From Micromonospora sp. CCTCC AA 2012012 (GTDB taxonomy: Bacteria > Actinomycetota > Actinomycetes > Mycobacteriales > Micromonosporaceae), in NCBI RefSeq assembly GCF_040499845.1, contig NZ_CP159342.1, positions 5,890,001 to 5,954,000 on the forward strand: a stretch of DNA of 64,000 nt, read 5' to 3'. The notes beneath the pieces were generated by a model. It was not told where the DNA came from. It saw nothing but the letters and a program-made list of their open reading frames with translations, and ran no database searches. Positions 9,857-19,100 of this stretch are shown piece after piece. The stretch's first letter is position 1. Each line of letters starts with the position of its first letter. Made by a program: the position numbers and the translations under genes.

Positions 9857-10150
9857 TCAGCCGCCGCAGGAGGCGAGGTGGGTGCCGAACCCGCCGCGCT
9901 CGGGCACCGCTGCGGCGACCGGCGCCGGGGCGGTCCGGGCGGCGGCCGGTGCGGGCACCCGGAGGGCCAGCGCCACGGTGTCGCCGCCGCCGCCGGCCGG
10001 CCCGAGCGCGCAGTCGTCATCGTCGTCGTCGTAGCCGTTGTTGCAGCCGGAGAGGGCGAGCGCGAGAGCGGTCAGCGCGCCGAGCTGCACGGTGGCCGAC
10101 CGGAGTCGGCGTCGAGGGCGTGGTTCCACGTGAACGTTGTAGCCGATCAT
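9857..10150 (-). CDS. Small lipoprotein with poly-Asp run and C-terminal RGGFG motif (possible YgiB analogue)
   Basis: A 97-aa secreted protein. A basic N-terminus (RPRRRLR) precedes a hydrophobic segment ending in the lipobox ALSGC (Cys about residue 35), then NNGY and six Asp in a row, a Gly-rich and a Pro/Ala-rich linker, and the tail PERGGFGTHLASCGG. The stop is one base from the start of the ATP-grasp ligase. E. coli ygiB-ygiC has the same order, a lipoprotein then a GSP-synthase-like enzyme, and as I recall YgiB also has RGGFG near its C-terminus. Otherwise there is little similarity. The start could be the ATG at 10150 or a codon a few residues in. Function unknown; it may be the ligase partner or substrate. 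Confidence 0.7.
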   Translation of the reverse strand: MIGYNVHVEPRPRRRLRSATVQLGALTALALALSGCNNGYDDDDDDCALGPAGGGGDTVALALRVPAPAAARTAPAPVAAAVPERGGFGTHLASCGG

Positions 10151-10237
10151 CGCCAGCCGCGGGGTCCCACCTGACCGTGGGTCACGTTCGTCGCCGCCGC
10201 CGGGCGGGGGCGCGTGGGCGGGCGTTACGCTCGGCTC

Positions 10238-11158
10238 ATGCTCCGTTCCGTCATCCTCGCCGCCTCCCGGTCATCCCAGGTCGAGCGGCTCGTCGCGACG
10301 GCTCCCTTCACCCGGGACGTCGTCCGCCGGTTCGTCGCCGGCGCCGGCACCGACGACGCGTTGCGCGCGACCCGCGAACTCGTCGCCGACGGCCTCGCGG
10401 TCACCCTCGACAACCTCGGCGAGGACACCGTCACCCCCGAGCAGGCCAACGCCACCCGGGACGAATACCTCAAGCTGCTGTCGCTGCTGCACGGCTCGGG
10501 CCTGACCCCGGCGGCGGAGGTGAGCGTCAAGCTCTCCGCCCTCGGGCAGAAGTTCGACGAGCAGCTCGCCTACGACAACGCGCGGGCGATCTGCGCGGCG
10601 GCCGACGCGGCGGGCACCACGGTCACCCTGGACATGGAGGACCACACCACCACCGACTCGACGCTGGACGTGCTGGCCAAGCTGCGGAAGGACTTCCCGG
10701 CGACCGGTGCGGTGCTCCAGGCGTACCTGCGGCGGACCGAGTCCGACTGCCGGGAGCTGGCCGGGGCGGGGTCGCGGGTGCGCCTGTGCAAGGGCGCCTA
10801 CAAGGAGCCCGAGTCGGTGGCCTACCAGTCGACCCGCGAGGTGGACAAGTCGTACGTGCGCTGCCTGAACGTGCTGATGTCCGGCGACGGCTACCCGATG
10901 CTGGCCACCCACGACCCGCGCCTGATCGCCATCGGCGAGGACCGGGCCCGCTGGTTCGACCGCGGCCCGGACCGCTTCGAGTTCCAGATGCTCTACGGCA
11001 TCCGCCCCGAGGAGCAGGCCCGCCTGGTCGGCGAGGGCTACACGGTCCGCACCTACCTGCCGTACGGCGAGGACTGGTACGGCTATCTGATGCGCCGGCT
11101 GGCCGAGCGCCCCGCCAACCTGATGTTCTTCGGCCGGGCACTGGCCTCGAAGAAGTAG
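10238..11158 (+). CDS. Proline dehydrogenase (monofunctional PRODH)
   Basis: FAD-dependent proline dehydrogenase (306 aa) that oxidises L-proline to pyrroline-5-carboxylate and passes electrons to the respiratory chain. It is the short single-domain form found in actinobacteria. Seen in order: LTPAAEVSVKLSALGQ, TLDMEDHTTTD, VLQAYLRRTESDC (flavin contact region), VRLCKGAYKEP, FEFQMLYGIRPEEQ and the C-terminal PYGEDWYGYLMRRLAERPAN, whose paired Arg bind the proline carboxylate. ATG 10238 fits the conserved N-terminus better than the upstream in-frame codon at 10214. No pyrroline-5-carboxylate dehydrogenase gene is adjacent, which is unusual since the two are often side by side. A strong hairpin follows at 11170. 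Confidence 0.93.
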   Translation: MLRSVILAASRSSQVERLVATAPFTRDVVRRFVAGAGTDDALRATRELVADGLAVTLDNLGEDTVTPEQANATRDEYLKLLSLLHGSGLTPAAEVSVKLSALGQKFDEQLAYDNARAICAAADAAGTTVTLDMEDHTTTDSTLDVLAKLRKDFPATGAVLQAYLRRTESDCRELAGAGSRVRLCKGAYKEPESVAYQSTREVDKSYVRCLNVLMSGDGYPMLATHDPRLIAIGEDRARWFDRGPDRFEFQMLYGIRPEEQARLVGEGYTVRTYLPYGEDWYGYLMRRLAERPANLMFFGRALASKK

Positions 11159-11169
11159 CTCGACAGGTC

Positions 11170-11211
11170 GGCTCGTCTGCCCGCGCCGAACCCGGGACGG
11201 GCAGACGAGCC
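11170..11211 (+). terminator. Intrinsic-type terminator after proline dehydrogenase
   Basis: A 14-bp perfect stem (GGCTCGTCTGCCCG at 11170-11183, complement at 11198-11211) with a 14-nt loop, beginning 11 bp after the proline dehydrogenase stop and ending 58 bp before the next gene. No U-tract. Confidence 0.7.
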
Positions 11212-11269
11212 CACCCCCACCGTGTCGGTTGTCCGCCGTACGATGCGGCCAACCTGACGAGGAGGGTCC

Positions 11270-12697
11270 ATGGGGGAGCGGAGCACCTCGACGTACGCGG
11301 GGTACCTGGCCGGGCTCGCGCTGCGCGTCGCGGAGCTGCGGGAACGGTTTCCGGACGCGCTCGTCTCCTGTGACGTGCGCGGTGAGTTCCCCGGGCCGGA
11401 CCTGATCTGCTGGAACGGGGACCCGGAGGAGATCTGGGTCTGGCTGTTCGAGCCGGACGGCCCCGACGGGGTGGCGCGGGCACGGGAGCGCCTGCGCGAG
11501 TTCCTCGCAGATCCGCGCGAGGTCACGGGGGTCGTGGCGAAGCGAGTGGTCGCGGGCCCCAATTCGGCCTTTCCGGCGGTGTCTGTGGAGGCGGCCAGCC
11601 CGCTCGACAGCCGCCAACGGGTCGAGGTCCGGCACGGTCCGGTCGACGGTATTCAGCTGCACCGGGATTTCGACGTCGAGAAGAAGACGCCGCAGGCGGA
11701 ACGGACCGCCATGATCGATGCGGTCGAGGCAGCCACCGATGCGGATGCCGAGTCCCGGGAAGCGTTGGGATTCCGACGCGCGGAAACTGTTCCGGCGGAT
11801 TTTACGGAAGCCCCTGCGGCGGAAAGCGGAAGCACCTGGCAACGGCCGGAAGTCATTCACCTGCAACTGACGGTCGAACTTCCCGGGGGAGCGGGACAGG
11901 ACGGTGGTCGGGTTGCCCGGGAATGGTTCGAGTCGGCCTGGCGCCTCTTCCACGATCTGCTGCCACCCGACGTGCTTCCCTCGGATTCGCGGGTGGATCG
12001 CTCGCCCGCGGGCGTGCTGATCGGTGCCGTTGACCCTGAGGACGAGGAGCGGTCCTGGGAGGCATGGTTCAGCAACGACAGCTGGGAGCAGTTCCGTGCC
12101 GGCCTCGGCCGGCGGGCGGCGAGCGTCGAATTTCTGCGCGTGGATCTGACCCGGCAGGAGTGGCTCGCGACGCTGATGCCACTGGACAACGCCGGCCTCG
12201 ACATCGACCTCTGGCATTATCAGGTCGATGATCGGCAGCTGGCCGTTCTCGGGATCGAAATACCGCGAGCCCTCTTCGTTTCCGGTGAGTCGGCCGCGCT
12301 CGCTCTCCTGCGCCGCGCCGCAGAGGAAGCCGGAGTCCTCTTCGGCCTGGTCGGAATCGACTACGGCGTGCAGTTGATGACCGGGCTCGAATACGCGCTC
12401 TACCTGCACCCCTGGGACACAGTGCGGTCCGTGGACCGTACCCTCCGGGGCTACTCCTGGGTCACGATCGTGTCCGAGGCGCAGACGGCGCGCCTGGGCG
12501 GCGCGGAGCAGCTCCGCGCGAGCGGCGCGTTCGCCAGGGTGGAGCAGCTGGCCGGTGGTGGTTGCTGGCTCCAGGCCACCGAGACCTTCGCCGGATACAC
12601 CGATGTCGAAGCCGAGGCGGTCTTCCGGGCGTTACGTCCGCTGCTGCCCGAGGAGGCCTACCCCTCCACGTTCAAGAACGAGTGGCGAGACGTCTGA
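11270..12697 (+). CDS. Degenerate RHS-toxin-domain homologue fused to an immunity-like domain (candidate immunity protein)
   Basis: A 475-aa cytoplasmic protein with a strong site (GAGGAGGG) 4 nt before ATG 11270. Residues about 11-165 align with the C-terminal tip of the RHS protein encoded next: PDLICW against GDIICW, EEIWVW against GEVWVW, KRVVAGPNSAF against KRVIAGPNSAF, DGIQLH against DGVQLY. In the RHS copy the strand reads WEVKP, fitting the E-x-K of a PD-(D/E)xK nuclease; here it reads WLFEP, so both catalytic residues are lost although Asp44 is kept. Residues about 190-475 form a different domain with a LRGYSWVTIV...LGGAEQL pattern near the C-terminus that recalls DUF3396/type VI immunity-like proteins (memory only). 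A role in neutralising the RHS nuclease is inferred; no homologous protein of known function is recalled. Confidence 0.6.
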   Translation: MGERSTSTYAGYLAGLALRVAELRERFPDALVSCDVRGEFPGPDLICWNGDPEEIWVWLFEPDGPDGVARARERLREFLADPREVTGVVAKRVVAGPNSAFPAVSVEAASPLDSRQRVEVRHGPVDGIQLHRDFDVEKKTPQAERTAMIDAVEAATDADAESREALGFRRAETVPADFTEAPAAESGSTWQRPEVIHLQLTVELPGGAGQDGGRVAREWFESAWRLFHDLLPPDVLPSDSRVDRSPAGVLIGAVDPEDEERSWEAWFSNDSWEQFRAGLGRRAASVEFLRVDLTRQEWLATLMPLDNAGLDIDLWHYQVDDRQLAVLGIEIPRALFVSGESAALALLRRAAEEAGVLFGLVGIDYGVQLMTGLEYALYLHPWDTVRSVDRTLRGYSWVTIVSEAQTARLGGAEQLRASGAFARVEQLAGGGCWLQATETFAGYTDVEAEAVFRALRPLLPEEAYPSTFKNEWRDV

Positions 12698-12783
12698 GCG
12701 AGCGGCGCTCCCCTCACTCAACGTCAGTAGCTCCCCATTTCCACAGGTGAGGCCCACGCGGTCTGCTCACCTTCCGTGACCTG

Positions 12784-12812
12784 TTGACACTGATCGTGAC
12801 CGGCCCTACGTT
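12784..12812 (+). promoter_or_regulatory. Promoter upstream of the RHS gene
   Basis: TTGACA at 12784-12789, a 17-bp spacer and TACGTT at 12807-12812: a near-consensus housekeeping (HrdB-type) promoter in the 451-bp gap before the RHS gene. It implies a leader of about 330 nt before the GTG at 13149. This lets the RHS gene be made independently of the candidate immunity gene upstream. Confidence 0.65.
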
Positions 12813-13028
12813 CAGCGCGCAAGCTGGCACGCGGGGGCGGAGGCTGGTGTGGACGGTCATGGTCGACAGGGACGGGCTCGGGTGATTCCGGGTCCGATGA
12901 GCAGCGCTGCCGGGTCACCGGACGGCGTCCGGTCATCGTCCGCACTCCCGTACGCCACCGTTGGTCCGCGTCACGTTCCGGAGTCGAGTCTTCCTCCGAC
13001 TGTCCGCTGACCCTTCCCATCGCCTGAC

Positions 13029-13061
13029 GGCCGGACGCCGCCTCTGTGGCCGCGTCCGGCC
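13029..13061 (+). promoter_or_regulatory. Hairpin in the long leader of the RHS gene
   Basis: A 10-bp perfect stem (GGCCGGACGC at 13029-13038, complement at 13052-13061) with a 13-nt loop, 88 nt before the RHS start. It could attenuate transcription or shape the leader. The remainder of the 12698-13148 gap shows no gene. Confidence 0.4.
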
Positions 13062-13148
13062 CGCGTCTCAGCACGTAACCGCTCCTTGGCCGGACCCGCC
13101 GGGTCCCGGCTCACTTCATCGCACTCCAAATGTCCCTGGGAGGGATAC

Positions 13149-16100
13149 GTGGCAGGTGTACGGCGGCTGTCCTCGCGCCTCGGCAATACAGCAAGACGGA
13201 CAAAACCACCTGGCGGAGACGGGCGAGCCGGCCGTCGGATGATCTCCGCCACGATGGCGGCGGTCCTGGCCGGGACGCTTGCCGGTCAGCTTCCCGTGCA
13301 GGCCGCCCAGGCGGCGACGGCGCAGAAGCTGACCACGCAGCGCTACCCCTCGGTGTCCGGCAAGCCGGCCAGAGCCACCCGGCCGGGGCCGGACCGGACG
13401 GCAGCGGCGGCCAAGGTCAAGCGTTCGGCACCGGTATGGCCGGCGGCCGGCTCCGCCGAGGTCACCCTCTCGGCGGCCGCCGTCGGCGCCCGGGCAGGCG
13501 GCGCGACCGCCGTACGGGCGGGCACGCTGCCGGTGACCGTACGCCCGGTGGCGGGTGCTGCCGGGGCCCGAGCCGCGGCGAGTGAGGTGACCCGGGTCCG
13601 CGTCGAGGTGCTGCCGAAGGCCAGGGCGCAGGCCGCAGGGGTGAACGGCCTGCTGGTCCGGGTCGGGCGGACCGACGCGGTGTCCTCGGCCGGGCAGGTG
13701 GAGGTCGGCGTCGACTACGCCGCCTTCGCCTCGGCGTACGGTGCGGACTGGTCCTCCCGTCTGCGCCTGGTCCAGGTTCCGGAGTGCGCCCTGACGACGC
13801 CGAGCGCCAAGGACTGCCAGCCCGTCCCGCTGGACTCGCACAACGACGTGCGGAGCCGGACCCTCTCGGCTTCCGTGTCGGCAGCTCCGATCCGGTCCGC
13901 GGTCGCCGCCACGGACGCCGGGCGGTCGCAACTCGGCTCGACGGCGGCACTGACCGGGACGCTGGTCGCCGCGACCAGCGGGCCGTCGGGTGGAGCGGGC
14001 GACTTCACCGCCTCCAGCCTGGCTCCCGCCTCGACGTGGGGTCACAGCGGCTCGACCGGCGGCTTCCAGTGGTCGTACCCGATGACCGCCCCGCCTGCGG
14101 TGGGCGGACCCGCGCCGGACCTGAAGCTCGCCTACTCGGCGCAGTCCGTGGACGGGCTCAACGCCGCCACCAACAACCAGCCCGGACCGATCGGCGAGGG
14201 CTTCGACCTCTCGCCCGGTTTCGTGGAGCGGCGCTACAAGCCGTGCGCGGACGACATGGGTGGTGACGCCAACAACACCACCAAGACCGGCGACCTCTGC
14301 TGGGGCACCGAGAATGCCGTTCTGTCCCTCGGTGGCTCGACCGTCGAGCTGCTCAAGGGCAGCGACGGCAGGTGGCACCCGCGCAAGGAGGACGGCTCGA
14401 AAATCGAGCTGCTGACCACGCCCGCCTACAGCAACGGTGACAACGACAACGAGTACTGGAAGGTGACCACCGCCGACGGCACCCAGTACTGGTTCGGCCG
14501 GCACCAGCTCCCCGGTTGGTCCTCGGGCCGTCCGACCACCAACTCGGTGCTCACCGTGCCGGTCTTCGGCAACAACCCCGGTGAGCCCTGCTACGCGAGC
14601 ACCTTCGCCGCCTCCGAGTGCGCGGGCAAGCGCCAGGCGTGGCGGTGGAACCTGGACTACGTCCAGGACGTCCACGGCAACACCATGTCGCTGTGGTGGA
14701 CCAAGGAGACCAACTACTACGCCAAGAACCGGGCCTCGGCGGCTCCCGTCGCCTACGACCGGGGTGCCTACCTGACTCGGATCGACTACGGCACCGACAA
14801 CCGGGACAACAACGAGTACGCGGCGACCAGCCCGTACATCGAGAACGCCCCGGCCCGGGTCGAGTTCACCAACTCCGACCGCTGCCTGGCCACCTGCACC
14901 ACCAAGAACGCGACCACCTGGCCGGACACCCCCTGGGACCAGGAGTGCACGGCGACCACGAATCCGTGTGTCAACGGCTCCCCGACCTTCTGGTCGGCGA
15001 AGCGGCTCACCGTGGTGAAGACCCGGGTCTGGAAGGGAGCCGCGTATCAGGACGTGAACTCCTGGACCCTGCGGCACACCTTCCCCGATCCGGGCGACGG
15101 CACCCGCGCCGGCCTGTGGCTGGCGGGTGTCACCCGACGTGGCCTGAACGGGACGACCGTGACGGTTCCGGAGGTGACCTTCGCGGGCATCCAGATGCAG
15201 AACCGGGTCGACGCCGCCGGCAGCGACTGGGCGTTGGCGATGAACTGGTGGCGGGTCAACTCGATCCGCACCGAGACCGGTGGCGAGATCTTCGTGACCT
15301 ACAGTCCCCGGCAGTGCGTCAAGGGCGGCACCATGCCGACCAACCTGGACGACAACGGCCTGCGCTGTTTCCCGGTGAAGTGGACACCGCAGGGGTACAC
15401 CGACCCGGTCACGGACTACTTCCACAAGTACGTGGTGACCGAGGTCCAGCAGATCGACCACACCGGCGGCGCCCGGCCTCTCATCACCGCCTACGAGTAC
15501 CAGAACCCGGCCGGTCTTCCGCTCTGGCGCTACTCCGACGACAACGGGCTGATCCCGGCGAGCCGGAAGAGCTGGAGTGAGTGGCGCGGCTACCCGACGG
15601 TGATCACCCGTGTCGGCGAAGGCGCGGATCAGACCAAGACGGAGACGCTCTACTTCCGCGGCATGAACGGGGACAAGCTCGCCGCCGGCGGCACCCGGTC
15701 CGTCACCGTGCAGGGCCTGGAGGGCGGCGCGGCCACCGATTTCGACGCGTTCGCCGGCATGCCCCGTGAGCAGATCACCTGGCAGGGTGCGACGGTCGTG
15801 TCGGCCAGCGTCAGTGACCCGTGGCAGTCGAGCGCCACCGCGTCCCGCTCCGGCACGCCGGCCGTCGACTCCCGGTTCGTCGCGGTGGGGACCGTCCGTA
15901 CCCGTACCGCGCTGGACGGCGGGGCGTGGCGGCGGACGAAGACCGTCACCACCTATGACTCGTACGGCATGCCGGTGTCGCTGGAGGACCAGGGCGACGA
16001 GTCGGTGAGCACCGACACCCGCTGCTCCACCACCGAGTACATCCGGAACACCACGGGCGCGAACTGGCTGCTCAAGTCGTTGAAGCGCAGCCAGGGGTGG

Positions 16101-19100
16101 GCCGGCCCCTGCGACACCGCTCCCACCAGCGAGGCCCAGGTCACGGCGGACACACGGTACAGCTACGACAACCAGGCGTACGGCACCGCACCGACCAAGG
16201 GCGTCGTGACCGCGATCGAGGAGATCAAGGACTTCAACGGCGGCAACCGGCTGTACCAGCAGGTGGCGACGATGAAGTACGACGCCCAGGGCAGGGCGAC
16301 CGAGACGACCGACATCACCGGCAAGGCCACGAAGACCGCCTACACCCCCGCGGCGGGCGGGCCGCTGACCTCGATCGTCGCCACCAACCCGCTGCTGTGG
16401 ACTGAGACCACCGACCTGGACCCGGCCACCGGAGCGACGGTCAAGAAGACCGACGCGAACAGTCGGGTCACCGAGGTCTCCTACGACGCTCTCGGCCGTA
16501 CCACCGCCGTCTGGCAGCCGGACCGGCCCCGGGCCACCTACCCGAGCAACCCGTCGAACCGGTACTCCTACACGTACTCGACGACGGCCGCTTCGAGCGT
16601 CAAGAGCGAGCAGGTGGACGCCAGGGGCAACTACCGGGTCGGCTACCAGTTGGTCGACGCCCTCGGCCGTGACCGGCAGACCCAGGAGTTGTCGTACGGG
16701 GGTGGCCGCGTCATCACGGACACCTTCTACGACGCCGCGGGCCGGGTCTACAAGACGAACGCGCCGTATTACAACAGCGGCACCGCCGGGGCCACCCTGT
16801 TCCTCGGGCTGGACCTCGACATCCCGCAGCAGACCCGGACGCTCTTCGACGCGGCGGGCCGCGCCATCCACTCGATCCAGTTCTCCCGCAACGTCGAGAA
16901 GTGGCGCACCTCCACCACCTACCACGGTGACCACGTCGACACGACGCCGCCAGCCGGCGGCACCGCCACCACCACCTGGACCGATCCGCAGGGGCAGACC
17001 ACGAAGTTGTGGCAGTACCACGGCCCCACCCCGACCGGCGCCTACGACGAGACCAGGTACGCCTACGAGCCGACCGGCCTGCTCAAGTCGGTCACCGACG
17101 CCTCCGGCAACACCTGGTCCTACCAGTACGACGTCCGGGGTCGGAACACGATCACCGACGACCCGGACAAGGGGCGGACCACCACGGTCTACAACAGCCT
17201 CGACCAGGTCGAGTCGGTGACCGACTCGCGGGGGAAGACCCTCTTCTCGACCTACGACGACCTGGGTCGACTCACCGCCATGCGGGACACCTCCGCCACG
17301 GGCCCGCTCGTCTCATCGTTCGTGTACGACCTGCCGGTCAAGGGCGCACTCCGATCGTCCTCACGCTGGGTCGGCACCGACGAGTACAAGACCGAGACCA
17401 TCACGGTCGACGCACGGTACCGGCAGACCCAGATGCGCTACACGATCCCCGCGGTCGAGGGCGCCCTGGCCGGTACGTACAGCGTCAAGCAGACCTTCAA
17501 CCCGGACGGTTCGCCGAACACGATGACGTTGCCGACCGCCGGCGGGATGGCGGCGGAGATCCTCACCTACGGCTACGACAGCACGTACGCGTTCCCCGAG
17601 ATGCTCAAGACCGACTACGGTGACGCGACCCACTACGTGATCCAGGCGTCGTACTCCAACCTCAACCAGCCGAACCTGGTCACCCGGGCCACGGCGTTGA
17701 CCGGGGCACCGTTCGTGCAGTCGGGGCAGTACTACGACGAGACCACGGGTCGGGTGGACCGGCGACCGGTCATCCGGTCGGTGGCACCGTCCTACATCGC
17801 CAACGCCAGCTTCGGCTACGACGACGCCGGCAACATCACGTCGATCGACGACAACCCCGGCGCCAACCGGGACACGCAGTGCTTCAGCTACGACCACCTC
17901 CGTCGGTTGACGCAGGCGTGGACGCCGGCGTCGTACGACTGCAAGCAGGCGCCGACGGCCGGGCTCGGTGGCCCGGCGAAGTACTGGACCTCCTGGGACT
18001 TCGGCGCTCCCACCGACGCCAAGGGCCGGGCCGGCAACCGGCTGGCCCAGGTGGAGCACGGCACCCCGACCGGCGACGTGACCACGACGTACGGCTACCA
18101 CACCCCGGGCACCGCCCAGCCGCACGCCGTCTGGTCGACCAGCCGCACGGACAACACCGGCACGGCGACCGGCACGTACGACTACGACAACGCCGGAAAT
18201 CTCACCTCCCGACCCGGGCCGAACGGCCAGCAGTCGCTGACCTGGACCGTGGACGGGGAACTGGCGAGTGTGTCGGATTCGGCGGGCACGAGCAGCTATG
18301 TGACCGATCCGGCCGGGGGCCGGCTGGTGTCCCGCGACCCGAAGGGCACGACCCTGCACCTCGGCGCCACCGAGGTGCGGTTGGACAAGTCGAGCAACGG
18401 GGTCACGGCCACCCGCTACTACGAGTTCCTCGGCGAGATCGTGGCCCAGCGGAGCACGACGGGTGGCATCACCTGGCTGGCCGCCGATCATCAGGGCACG
18501 GGTCAGGTCGCCGTGGCGGGTGACGCGACGCAGGCGGTGACCCGGCGACGCCAGACGCCGTACGGCACCGAGCGGGGCGGGCCCGCCAGCTGGCCCAATG
18601 CGCGGGGCTTCGTCGACGGCTACCGGGACAGCACGGGACTGACCCAGGTCGGGCAGCGTGCGTACGACCCGGGGTTGGGACGATTCGTCTCGGTCGACCC
18701 GGTGCTGGACCACAACGACCCGCAGCAGATGAACGCCTACTGCTACAGCAACAACAGTCCGGTGACCTTCAGTGATCCGTCGGGTCAGCGCTGGGAGGAG
18801 GAGACCCAGAAGGAGGGTCTCGACAAGCTCGCCCAGGATGCCAAGCGGCGGCAGACCGAGTACAAGAAGGACATCGGTGACACGCTCGCGCACGCGACGG
18901 CGGTGATCCTTCGTACGGCGAACCTCAAGAGGAACTACCCGCATGCCCACATCACCAGCGACCCGGCCGGACGGCTCCACGGTGGCGACATCATCTGCTG
19001 GGACTGCAAGCAGGGTGAGGTATGGGTCTGGGAGGTGAAGCCCTACACCAAGGAGGCCCTGGCCGAGGCGGATCTGAAGAGGCACATCGAGCACGCCCAG

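Noticed and set aside
9856..10020. Longer N-terminus for the ATP-grasp ligase starting at 10020
   Set aside because: The extra segment is Pro/Arg/Ala-rich, overlaps the lipoprotein gene in another frame, and the conserved fold begins after GTG 9855.
13116..17021. 1301-codon minus-strand open frame opposite the RHS gene
   Set aside because: It has no recognisable domain and a composition expected from the complement of a GC-biased gene; the RHS frame has signal peptide, YD repeats and core.
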